From Acidobacteriota bacterium (GTDB lineage: Bacteria; Acidobacteriota; Terriglobia; Acidiferrales; UBA7541): a stretch of 13,120 nt of DNA. The notes below the pieces were generated by a model that saw only the letters and a list, made by a program, of their open reading frames with translations, was not told the origin of the DNA and did not search any database. The stretch is from positions 1 through 13,120 of the forward strand of contig JACOSF010000155.1 in the NCBI GenBank assembly GCA_016179005.1, written 5' to 3'. The translations under genes were made by a program, and so were the position numbers. Shown one piece after another: positions 6,853-13,120 of this stretch (position 1 is the first letter of the stretch; every line of letters begins with the position of its first letter).

Positions 6853-8538
6853 ATGAATTCTCCACGCGAAAAAATCCTGATCCTGGACGGCGACGAACCC
6901 GCGCGCCTGCGGCTGCTCGATCTGCTGCAATCCGCGGTGTACGACGTGTACGTGACCTCCGACTGCCGGCAGGCGCTGGAGACGGCGCGCATCGAGAGCG
7001 TGGACCTGGTGCTGCTCGGCACGAATCTGCCCGACGGCGACTGCTGGCAGGTGCTGACGGAACTGAAGGGCGCGGCGGCCACCGAAGCGACACGCATCAT
7101 CGTCCTTTCGGGCGGCGGCGCGGAGGAGCGGGTGCGCGCGCTCGACCTGGGCGCCGATGATGTGGTGTCCATGCCTGTCGAGCCCGACGAACTGCTGGCG
7201 CGCGTGCGCGTGCAGTTGCGGCGCCGGAAAGCGGAAGACGAGCTGCGGCGGCAAGCGCGGATGGCTGAAGAAAGCTATCAGGTGGCGCAAACCGGGTTTC
7301 AAGCGCTGGCCGTGACCGAGAGGATGACGCGCGACGCGCGCTCGCTGAACCGCAGGCTGATTATTGGCGTGACCGTATTTTTTACGGTGGCCGCAGTGAT
7401 GGCCGTCACTTTCTTCTTGTTCACGCGGCGCACGGAAAAGGAATACCAGCGCACGAGCGCGGCCATCGCGCAGTTTCAGAAGGGTTTGACCAGCCAGGAA
7501 GAGCTGCTGGCGCGCACGCGCACGATGCGCGAAGAAATGGAGCGCTCGGCGGCGGCCTCCGCCGAAGAGCAGAAGCAGCGGCTGGAGACGGAGTCGCAAG
7601 CGCTGCGCGAACGCATCGCCACGGCGGCCGCCGACGAAGTCTCCGCGTTGCGCAAGCAGCTCGACGAAACGGGCACGCGGCTGGGGAAAATTGAAAGCGA
7701 GCAGAAGGTGGCGCAGGGCATCATCCGCTCCTACGCATCGAGCGTTTGCCTGCTGCACGTGAGCGTGGCCTTCCGGCACAAGGAGAGCGGGCAGCGGCTG
7801 CGCTACGCCGGTCTGGACACGAAGGGCGAGCCGCTGCAGGACAGCCAGGGACGTCCCATGTTCGACATACAGGGCCGCGGGCCGGAAGTTCGCGCGGACG
7901 TATTCGGCACCGGATTCCTGGCCGCCACGGACGGGCGCATCCTCACGAACCGTCACGTGGTGGAGCCCTGGTGGAAAGATGCTGAGTTGAACGCGATGGG
8001 GGAAGAAGGTTTCGAGGCGGTCATTGCGGAGATCAACGCGTACTTTCCAAACGCGCCGCGAGCCTACCGCGTGGAAATCCAGAAAATCTCGCCGGTGACG
8101 GACCTGGCCGTTGTGCAAGGCGACCTGAGCGACCTGAAGCGCGCGGCGGTGCAGCGCGACGGGCGCAAGGAAGCGTCGAGCAGCGGGCAGCCGGTGGTGC
8201 TGATGGGCTACGCCACGGGCCTCGATGCAATTCTGGCACGCGCGGGCGAAGACACGGTGCGCAGCATCCTCCAAGCGAGCGGCGGCTCGCCGCGGCTGAT
8301 CATGGCCGAGCTGGCGCGGCGCAAATTGATCCGCCCACTCACCACGCAGGGACACATCGGCGACGTGCTGGCGGACAAGATCGTCTATGACGCCCAGACC
8401 ACCTCGGGCGGCTCAGGCGGGCCGCTCTTCAACGCGCAGGGCAAAGTGATCGGCGTGAACTACGCCGTGGTGCGCGGGTTCGGCGGGTCAAATTTCGGCA
8501 TCCCTATCCGCTTCGCAGAGCCGCTGCTGAAAAAGTAG
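6853..8538 (+). CDS. Pseudo-receiver, membrane helix, coiled coil, trypsin-like serine protease
   Basis: A 561-residue protein. Residues 7-122 read as a CheY-type receiver domain, but the phosphoacceptor Asp is Gly56 (LLGTNLPDGD, normally LLDxxLPDGD) and the conserved Lys is Met107 (SMPVEPDELL, normally TKPFxPDELL). Ser86 remains. It is probably not phosphorylated. A basic helical linker leads to a membrane helix (169-190), then a long Glu/Arg/Gln/Ala-rich coiled coil (about 191-290). The C-terminal domain is an S1C/HtrA-like protease: GTGFLAATDGRILTNRHVV with His368, VTDLAVV with Asp417, and TTSGGSGGPLFN with Ser521, so the triad is complete. No PDZ domain follows. The Asp-Ser distance (104 residues) exceeds that of HtrA, implying an inserted segment near 440-515. 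Predicted topology is receiver in the cytoplasm, protease in the periplasm. It stands alone with its own promoter region; the substrate is unknown. Confidence 0.85.
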   Translation: MNSPREKILILDGDEPARLRLLDLLQSAVYDVYVTSDCRQALETARIESVDLVLLGTNLPDGDCWQVLTELKGAAATEATRIIVLSGGGAEERVRALDLGADDVVSMPVEPDELLARVRVQLRRRKAEDELRRQARMAEESYQVAQTGFQALAVTERMTRDARSLNRRLIIGVTVFFTVAAVMAVTFFLFTRRTEKEYQRTSAAIAQFQKGLTSQEELLARTRTMREEMERSAAASAEEQKQRLETESQALRERIATAAADEVSALRKQLDETGTRLGKIESEQKVAQGIIRSYASSVCLLHVSVAFRHKESGQRLRYAGLDTKGEPLQDSQGRPMFDIQGRGPEVRADVFGTGFLAATDGRILTNRHVVEPWWKDAELNAMGEEGFEAVIAEINAYFPNAPRAYRVEIQKISPVTDLAVVQGDLSDLKRAAVQRDGRKEASSSGQPVVLMGYATGLDAILARAGEDTVRSILQASGGSPRLIMAELARRKLIRPLTTQGHIGDVLADKIVYDAQTTSGGSGGPLFNAQGKVIGVNYAVVRGFGGSNFGIPIRFAEPLLKK

Positions 8539-8610
8539 CGCGACTCGGCAGAATCCGCTCGCGCAACCCGCGCATCAGCGACAGTTCCAAAGTTCCCCGC
8601 GCAAGCGGAA

Positions 8611-8639
8611 TTGACTTCGCTGGAAGCGGCGAATAGCAT
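8611..8639 (+). promoter_or_regulatory. Promoter of the trpC-tyrA operon
   Basis: TTGACT (8611-8616; 5 of 6 matches) and TAGCAT (8634-8639; 4 of 6) with an ideal 17-base spacer lie in the 142-base gap after the protease gene. The expected start is near 8646, giving a leader of about 35 bases. That leader has no run of Trp codons and no room for an attenuator or T-box, so regulation, if any, would act at the promoter. No credible terminator is seen for the protease gene in 8539-8610. Confidence 0.55.
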
Positions 8640-8680
8640 GGACGTTTTCGTCCGGGCACTAAAGGCGCGCAGGGGGCGGG

Positions 8681-9478
8681 GTGCAAGCGCAACCGAAAAC
8701 GGGAACCATTCTCGACCGCATTGTCGAGGCGCGGCGCGCCGCGGTCGAACACCGGCAAAAAGTGGTGCCGCTGCCGGTGCTCAAGCTCGCGGTGAAGCGA
8801 AATGAGTCGCCGCGGGATTTCGCCGCTGCCCTTTCCCGCCCTGCGCTGAACGTCATCGCCGAGTTGAAAAAGGCGTCGCCCTCACGCGGCGTGCTGCGAG
8901 AAGACTTTTCGGTTGAAGCATTGGCGGCAGCACTCGAACAGGCCGGCGCGGCGGCGCTATCCGTGCTCACCGAGGAGCAGTTTTTCCAGGGCGCGCTCGT
9001 CCATGTGACGGCCGCGCGAAAAAAGACGGCGCTGCCGGTTTTGCGCAAGGATTTCATCTTCAACGCATGGCAGGTGTGGGAGGCCCGCGCCGCGGAAGCC
9101 GATTCGTTTTTGCTGATTGCCGCGATCCTCGACGATGCCCTGCTCCGCGAACTGCTCCTGCTAGGGCGCGAGCTGGGCATGGAGGCTCTGGTGGAGGTGC
9201 ACACGCGCGAGGAGTTACGTCGCGCGGCAGACACCGGCGCGCGAATCGTCGGCATAAACAATCGCGACCTGCGCACATTCGAGGTGCGCGTGGAAACGTC
9301 GCTCGAATTGATCGAAGAGATTCCGGACGAGTGCATCGCGGTGAGCGAGTCGGGGTTGCGCGCGCATGCGGACCTCGAGCGGCTGCGCGTCGCGGGATTC
9401 GACGCGTTTTTGGTGGGCGAGCAGTTGATGACCGCGGCGGAGCCGGGGGCGGCGTTAAGAGAATTGATGGGGACATAG
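8681..9478 (+). CDS. trpC: Indole-3-glycerol phosphate synthase
   Basis: A 265-residue TIM-barrel enzyme converting carboxyphenylamino-deoxyribulose phosphate to indole-3-glycerol phosphate, the fourth step after chorismate in tryptophan synthesis. The family motifs are all present: VIAELKKASPSRG (58-70; Glu61, Lys63), VLRKDFI (120-126; Lys123), VEVHT (171-175; Glu172), GINNRDL (191-197; Asn193), SESGL (222-226; Glu223, Ser224) and GFDAFLVGE (239-247). The start is GTG at 8681, preceded by AGGGGG (8671-8676). It is not fused to trpF, which follows 43 bases downstream. It is the first gene of the operon behind the 8611 promoter. Confidence 0.96.
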   Translation: MQAQPKTGTILDRIVEARRAAVEHRQKVVPLPVLKLAVKRNESPRDFAAALSRPALNVIAELKKASPSRGVLREDFSVEALAAALEQAGAAALSVLTEEQFFQGALVHVTAARKKTALPVLRKDFIFNAWQVWEARAAEADSFLLIAAILDDALLRELLLLGRELGMEALVEVHTREELRRAADTGARIVGINNRDLRTFEVRVETSLELIEEIPDECIAVSESGLRAHADLERLRVAGFDAFLVGEQLMTAAEPGAALRELMGT

Positions 9479-9485
9479 GGTGCAC

Positions 9486-9512
9486 AGGAAGGCGGCGGGG
9501 TAAACCCGCCGC
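9486..9512 (+). repeat. GC-rich hairpin element between trpC and trpF
   Basis: Arms GCGGCGGG (9492-9499) and CCCGCCGC (9505-9512) form a perfect 8-base stem around the loop GTAAA. The element reads like the small REP-type palindromes dispersed between genes in acidobacterial genomes (my recollection; no search made). It is not a terminator: no T-run follows and transcription must continue into trpF. The purine tract AGGAAG (9486-9491) sits at its 5' foot; folding the hairpin would leave 9 bases between that tract and the trpF ATG. Confidence 0.7.
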
Positions 9513-9521
9513 TACACAGAC

Positions 9522-10163
9522 ATGGTGCGCGTAAAAATATGCGGGATAACAAACTGGGCGGACGCCGCGCTGGCGCTCGAGGCCGGCGCGAACGCGCTGG
9601 GCTTTAACTTCTATGCGCCGAGCCCGCGTTACATTCCGCCGTCGCACGCACGGATGATCGTGTCGCGCATGCCGCCGGGCGTGGATGCCGTGGGCGTGTT
9701 TGTGAATGCTGGATTCGCGGAGGCGAACGAAATCGGCCTGGCCATCGATCTGGACGTACTTCAGTTGCACGGCGACGAGCCGCCGGAGGCGGTGGCGGAG
9801 TTTTCTGATTCCTGGCCGCTGATCAAGGCGTTCCGCGTGGGCCCGGAGTTCCGCGCGGAGCAACTGGAAACCTACCGCCGCCACACCGATTTTTTCCTGT
9901 TGGACGGGTTCAGCCACGATGCGCGCGGCGGCACAGGCAATTCATTTGACTGGAGCGTGGCCCGCGAGGCCAAGCAGTACGGCCGGATTTTTCTTTCTGG
10001 CGGGCTCACCGTGGAAAATGTGGGCGACGCAATCCGCCAGGTGCGGCCGTTCGCCGTGGACGTGTGCAGCGGCGTGGAAGCGTCGCCCGGCAAGAAGGAT
10101 GCGGCGCGCGTGCGTGAATTCATCCGCACAGTCAAAGAGGCCAGCCGGGAGATCGCCCAGTGA
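9522..10163 (+). CDS. trpF: Phosphoribosylanthranilate isomerase
   Basis: A 213-residue TIM-barrel enzyme performing the Amadori rearrangement of phosphoribosylanthranilate, the step before TrpC. Signatures are KICGIT (5-10) with catalytic Cys7, GFNFYAPSPRY (27-37), LQLHGDE (80-86), the general acid Asp128 in FLLDGF, GGTGNSFDW (136-144), LSGGLTVENV (158-167) and VDVCSGVEASPGKKD (179-193). The ATG has no Shine-Dalgarno site at the normal distance in the linear sequence because the hairpin element intervenes. Its TGA overlaps the GTG start of trpB (GTGA). Confidence 0.96.
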   Translation: MVRVKICGITNWADAALALEAGANALGFNFYAPSPRYIPPSHARMIVSRMPPGVDAVGVFVNAGFAEANEIGLAIDLDVLQLHGDEPPEAVAEFSDSWPLIKAFRVGPEFRAEQLETYRRHTDFFLLDGFSHDARGGTGNSFDWSVAREAKQYGRIFLSGGLTVENVGDAIRQVRPFAVDVCSGVEASPGKKDAARVREFIRTVKEASREIAQ

Positions 10164-11371
10164 CCGCGACTTCGCAAACCTGGCCGGACGCGCGCGGGCG
10201 GTTCGGCCCGTACGGCGGGCGGTACGTGCCGGAAACGCTGATGGCTCCGCTCGAAGAGTTGGAGCGCGCGTACGAAGCGGCGCGCGCGGACGCGGAATTT
10301 ATGGCGCTGCTCGACGCCGAGCTCAAGAATTTCGCCGGGCGGCCCACGCCGCTGCAATTCGCCTCGCGGCTCACCGAACATCTCGGCGGCGCACGCATTT
10401 ACCTGAAGCGCGAAGACCTGCTGCACACCGGCGCGCACAAAATCAATAACTGCCTGGGTCAGGGCTTGCTCGCTGTGCGCATGGGCAAGAAGCGCATCAT
10501 CGCGGAAACCGGCGCGGGACAGCACGGCGTGGCCACGGCGACGGTGGCGGCACGGCTCGGCCTGGAGTGCGTCGTGTACATGGGCACGGAGGACATGGAG
10601 CGGCAGCGGCTGAATGTGTCCCGCATGCGCATGCTCGGCGCGGAAGTGGTCGGCGTAAACGCGGGCAGCCGGACGTTGAAGGACGCCATCAACGAAGCGA
10701 TGCGCGACTGGGTGACCAACGTGCGCACCACGCACTACCTGCTCGGCTCGGTGCTCGGCGCGCATCCCTACCCGCGCATGGTGCGCGATTTCCACGCCTG
10801 CATCGGACGCGAAGCGCGCGCACAGATTCTCGCCGCCGAAAAGCGGCTGCCGGATACGCTCGTCGCGTGCGTAGGCGGCGGCTCCAACGCTATCGGGTTG
10901 TTCTACGACTTTCTCGGCGACGCGAGCGTGAAGATGGTTGGCGTCGAAGCCGGCGGGCGCGGCACCGGACTCGGCGAGCACGCGGCGCGGCTGGCGTTTC
11001 AAGCGGGATTCAGCGGCGCGCGCCCGGGCGTGCTGCAGGGCACCTACTCCTGCGTACTGCAGACGCCCGACGGGCAAATCGCGGCGACGCATTCCGTGTC
11101 CGCTGGACTCGACTATCCCGCGGTTGGCCCGGAGCACGCCTGGCTGGCCGAGCAGGGCCGCGCGGAGTACACCGCGGCGAGCGACGAAGCGGCGATTGAC
11201 GCAGCGCGGACGCTGGCGCGGATCGAAGGCATCATCCCCGCGCTCGAATCGGCGCACGCGCTTGCGGAAATTATCCTCCGCGCGCCGAAAATGCGACGAG
11301 AAGAAATCATCATCATGAATTTGTCAGGGCGCGGGGATAAAGACATGGAGATTCTTTCGAAATATTTGTGA
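10160..11371 (+). CDS. trpB: Tryptophan synthase beta chain
   Basis: A 403-residue pyridoxal-phosphate enzyme joining indole and serine to form tryptophan, acting as the alpha2beta2 complex with TrpA. The PLP Lys94 lies in HTGAHKINN (89-97), catalytic Glu116 in ETGAGQHG (116-123), and the phosphate-binding loop is GGGSNAIG (239-246). The N-terminal GRFGPYGGRYVPETLM and the C-terminal LSGRGDKDM are those of the standard TrpB1 type, which partners TrpA, not the free-standing TrpB2. The GTG start overlaps the trpF stop by 4 bases and has GGGAGA (10147-10152) as ribosome binding site. Confidence 0.97.
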   Translation: MTATSQTWPDARGRFGPYGGRYVPETLMAPLEELERAYEAARADAEFMALLDAELKNFAGRPTPLQFASRLTEHLGGARIYLKREDLLHTGAHKINNCLGQGLLAVRMGKKRIIAETGAGQHGVATATVAARLGLECVVYMGTEDMERQRLNVSRMRMLGAEVVGVNAGSRTLKDAINEAMRDWVTNVRTTHYLLGSVLGAHPYPRMVRDFHACIGREARAQILAAEKRLPDTLVACVGGGSNAIGLFYDFLGDASVKMVGVEAGGRGTGLGEHAARLAFQAGFSGARPGVLQGTYSCVLQTPDGQIAATHSVSAGLDYPAVGPEHAWLAEQGRAEYTAASDEAAIDAARTLARIEGIIPALESAHALAEIILRAPKMRREEIIIMNLSGRGDKDMEILSKYL

Positions 11372-11396
11372 TTGAGTGATTTATGATTGAGTGATT
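11369..11396 (+). repeat. Direct repeat after trpB
   Basis: Two identical copies of TGATTGAGTGATT (11369-11381 and 11384-11396) are separated by TA. The first copy contains the trpB stop codon. They open an 89-base spacer of about 38% G+C, far below the coding sequence on either side. Confidence 0.85.
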
Positions 11397-11454
11397 GAGA
11401 GAAACCCATCGGCAATTGAATTTTTCCGCGGTTTTGGCAGTTCAATCACTCAAT
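11386..11454 (+). repeat. Inverted repeat in the trpB-trpA spacer
   Basis: ATTGAGTGATTGA (11386-11398) is perfectly complementary to TCAATCACTCAAT (11442-11454), a 13-base stem with a 43-base loop. The first direct-repeat copy offers an alternative 11-base pairing (11371-11381 with 11444-11454), and ATTGAA (11415-11420) with TTCAAT (11441-11446) a third, shorter one. The right arm ends 6 bases before the trpA ATG. There is no normal ribosome binding site for trpA and no T-tract terminator. Confidence 0.75.
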
Positions 11455-11460
11455 TCTTAG

Positions 11461-12300
11461 ATGAGCGCACAACCTCCAACTCGAATCACCCGCCGGTTCA
11501 AGGAGCTGCGCCGCTCCGGTGAGCTGGGCCTGGTGGCGTACATCACCGCGGGCGACCCGGCGCTCGAGGCCAGCGAACAAATTGCGCTGGCGCTGGCCGA
11601 GGCCGGGGCGGATGTGATTGAGCTGGGCGTACCCTTCAGCGACCCGGTGGCCGACGGGCCGGTGGTCCAGCGCGCTAGCGAGCGGGCGTTGCGCTGCGGC
11701 ACAACGCTCGGCGGAGTACTCGATCTTGTGAAGCGCCTGCGGACGAAGACGCAAGTGCCGCTGCTGCTGTTCAGCTATTACAACCCGGTGCTGCAAATGG
11801 GACTCCACGAATTTGCGGCCGCGGCGGCGGACGCAGGCGCGGACGGCGCTTTGATTACAGACATCACGCCGGAAGAAGCCGGCGAATACCGCGGTGCGAT
11901 GCGCGCGCGCGGGCTGGATACGGTGTTTCTGGCGGCGCCGACATCGACCGACGCGCGGCTGAAGATGATTGCGGAGGCGTCCACGGGATTTCTTTATGTG
12001 ATTTCGCGGACCGGCGTGACGGGCACGAAGGACGCGCTGGCGGAGGAATTGCCGGCGCTGGTGCGGCGCGTGCGCGCGGCAACTGCGCTTCCGATTGCGG
12101 TCGGCTTCGGCATTTCCCTTCCCGAACACGTGTCGCTGCTGGGCGGCCTGGCGGACGCGGCGGTGGTCGGGTCGGCGCTGGTAGCAGAAATTGAGAAGGC
12201 ACAATCGGCAGAAGCGGCAGCAAAAGCCGTCGCCACGAAAGCGCGCATGCTCAAGGAAGCGGCACGAAGAGGCATCAGCCGACGAGAACCCACGCGATGA
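11461..12300 (+). CDS. trpA: Tryptophan synthase alpha chain
   Basis: A 279-residue TIM-barrel subunit that cleaves indole-3-glycerol phosphate and passes indole to TrpB. Catalytic Glu54 and Asp65 lie in VIELGVPFSDPVADGP (52-67). ITAGDP (28-33), LITDITPEE, SRTGVTG and VGFGIS are further family signatures. Residues 255-279 form an Ala/Arg/Lys-rich tail. The upstream context is unusual: an 89-base AT-rich spacer separates it from trpB, where these genes usually abut, and no Shine-Dalgarno site precedes the ATG. The TGA overlaps the ATG of the chorismate mutase gene (ATGA). Confidence 0.96.
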   Translation: MSAQPPTRITRRFKELRRSGELGLVAYITAGDPALEASEQIALALAEAGADVIELGVPFSDPVADGPVVQRASERALRCGTTLGGVLDLVKRLRTKTQVPLLLFSYYNPVLQMGLHEFAAAAADAGADGALITDITPEEAGEYRGAMRARGLDTVFLAAPTSTDARLKMIAEASTGFLYVISRTGVTGTKDALAEELPALVRRVRAATALPIAVGFGISLPEHVSLLGGLADAAVVGSALVAEIEKAQSAEAAAKAVATKARMLKEAARRGISRREPTR

Positions 12301-12629
12301 ACATCAAGACTCTGCGGCAGGAGATTGACAAGCTGGACCGCAAACTGGTGAAACTCCTGAACCAGCGCGCGAATTATTCGCTGGCCATCGGGCGATTGAA
12401 GCAGCGGGACGCCTTGCCGCTTTTCATCCGCAAGCGCGAGCAAGAGATTGCGCGCAACATTTGCCAGGCCAACCGCGGGCCGCTGCCGGACCACGCGCTG
12501 AATCATTTTTACGAACAACTGCTGCAACACACGCGGGCGATGGTGCGCAGCGCCTTGCGCGCGGAACGCCGCAGCGCCAAAGCCGGTCGGAAGGGCGGCG
12601 CTACAGCCGCGCGAAAGGGCAAGCGGTGA
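12297..12629 (+). CDS. Chorismate mutase, AroQ class (type II)
   Basis: A 110-residue all-helical enzyme converting chorismate to prephenate, the branch toward tyrosine and phenylalanine. The pattern LRQEIDKLDRKLVKLLNQR (6-24) supplies Arg7 and Arg24. Lys35 in GRLKQ and Arg47/Glu48 in IRKRE fit the active site of the AroQ fold. The conserved C-terminal Gln, expected in the last helix (SRxLQ in relatives), appears to be Val83 in TRAMV. Residues 84-110 are a basic Arg/Lys/Ala/Gly tail that the fold does not need. The gene overlaps trpA by 4 bases and tyrA by 1, so it stands alone and is not fused to TyrA or a prephenate dehydratase. Confidence 0.88.
   Translation: MNIKTLRQEIDKLDRKLVKLLNQRANYSLAIGRLKQRDALPLFIRKREQEIARNICQANRGPLPDHALNHFYEQLLQHTRAMVRSALRAERRSAKAGRKGGATAARKGKR
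12589..12610 (+). repeat. Small hairpin inside the chorismate mutase tail, related in words to the trpC-trpF element
   Basis: GCGGC (12595-12599) and GCCGC (12606-12610) flank GCTACA. The segment shares GGAAGG, CGGCG and CTACA, in that order, with the hairpin element at 9487-9516. It encodes part of the basic tail of the chorismate mutase. The match is short and gapped, so common origin is only a suggestion. Confidence 0.3.
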
Positions 12630-13120
12630 TGTTTCGGCGGGCGGCGATTCTCGGCACCGGCCTGATGGGCGGATCGTTCGCCCTCGCGCTGCGGCGGCAT
12701 TTTCCTCAAACACAAATCATCGGCTGGGACCGGGCGGATGTCTTGAAGCAGGCCGCGGCGCGCGGCGTAATTGACGAAGGCTTTGGCACTCTTGCCGATG
12801 CCGCACGCGGCGCGGACCTGATCTATGTTGCGCTGCCGCTGGGCGCAGCGCTCGAGCATCTGCCGGAAATTGCGCAGCACGCCGCGGCGGACGCGCTGGT
12901 GACGGACGCGTGCAGCACCAAGGCGGTGATTTGCCATGCGGCGGAGAAATTCTTTCGCGGCGGGGCGCGGTTTCTTGGCGGGCACCCCATGTCCGGGAAG
13001 GCCGTGAAGGGCGTGGAAAATGCTGACGCAGAGATTTTTCTCGGCGAGAAGTACGTGCTGATCGGCAGCGGGCCGGACAGCGACACGCGGGTGCACAATT
13101 TCGCGGCGTTGATAGAAGCA
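12629..13120 (+). CDS. tyrA: Prephenate/arogenate dehydrogenase, N-terminal part (cut by window end)
   Basis: The visible 164 codons run off the right edge in frame. The protein oxidatively decarboxylates prephenate (or arogenate) for tyrosine synthesis. The NAD site is ILGTGLMGGSFALAL (7-21) with Asp34 at the end of the second strand, indicating NAD rather than NADP. TDACSTK (92-98; Ser96) and GGHPMSG (117-123; catalytic His119) are family signatures. The start ATG at 12629 overlaps the mutase stop as TGATG; a GTG immediately before it (12626) is also in frame. AAAGGG (12614-12619) is a ribosome binding site 9 bases upstream of the ATG. The missing C-terminal half would carry the helical dimerisation domain. 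Confidence 0.92.
   Translation, partial: MFRRAAILGTGLMGGSFALALRRHFPQTQIIGWDRADVLKQAAARGVIDEGFGTLADAARGADLIYVALPLGAALEHLPEIAQHAAADALVTDACSTKAVICHAAEKFFRGGARFLGGHPMSGKAVKGVENADAEIFLGEKYVLIGSGPDSDTRVHNFAALIEA

Noticed and set aside
6817..8355. A 512-codon minus-strand open frame opposite the receiver-protease gene
   Set aside because: Its composition is His/Arg/Gln-rich with no motif, and the forward strand encodes a convincing receiver and an intact protease triad.
8538..8564. GCGCGA ... TCGCGC hairpin after the protease stop as a terminator
   Set aside because: Six-base stem with a 15-base loop and no T-run; too weak to call.
8647..8680. Possible trp leader peptide or attenuator before trpC
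   Set aside because: The leader is about 35 bases, has no short open frame with Trp codons and no terminator hairpin.

Overview
The window (13,120 bases, GC-rich, strong G/C bias at third codon positions) is bacterial chromosomal DNA from a Gram-negative organism with periplasmic c-type cytochromes. I infer an acidobacterium (Acidobacteriota). The reasons are the style of the multihaem cytochromes, the trpCFBA-chorismate mutase-tyrA gene order, and a small GC-rich hairpin element of a kind common between acidobacterial genes. No rRNA or marker gene here proves it. I see no mobile element, CRISPR array, tRNA or rRNA.

Region 1 (53-5031, + strand) is a three-gene respiratory operon: a 19-haem c-type cytochrome with one C-terminal membrane helix, a b-type membrane cytochrome one base downstream, and a fused protein with 13 c-type haem sites followed by a b-type membrane domain. 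Together they carry 32 CXXCH motifs. In architecture the first two genes resemble the CbcA/CbcB pair, and the third resembles CbcL, of Geobacter inner-membrane quinol-oxidising complexes. The split pair and the fused protein are recognisable homologues placed side by side, with the split falling just after the first membrane helix. The 19-haem protein is an internal tandem duplication of an octahaem module plus a partial third copy.

Region 2 (5028-6724, - strand) is a two-gene operon of a family 5 uracil-DNA glycosylase and an ornithine cyclodeaminase/mu-crystallin family enzyme, overlapping by 4 bases. It converges on the cytochrome operon with stop codons interlocked at one CTAG.

Region 3 (6853-8538, + strand), divergent from region 2 across a 128-base gap, encodes a single unusual protein: a receiver domain without its phosphoacceptor Asp, then a membrane helix, a coiled coil and a trypsin-like serine protease.

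Region 4 (8611-13120, + strand) is an aromatic amino acid operon: trpC, trpF, trpB, trpA, an AroQ-class chorismate mutase and the first 164 codons of tyrA (prephenate/arogenate dehydrogenase). A good sigma70-like promoter precedes trpC. Most junctions overlap, except trpC-trpF (hairpin element) and trpB-trpA (an AT-rich 89-base spacer with direct and inverted repeats). The operon places the last steps of tryptophan synthesis and the entry to tyrosine/phenylalanine synthesis on one transcript. trpE, trpG and trpD are not in view.
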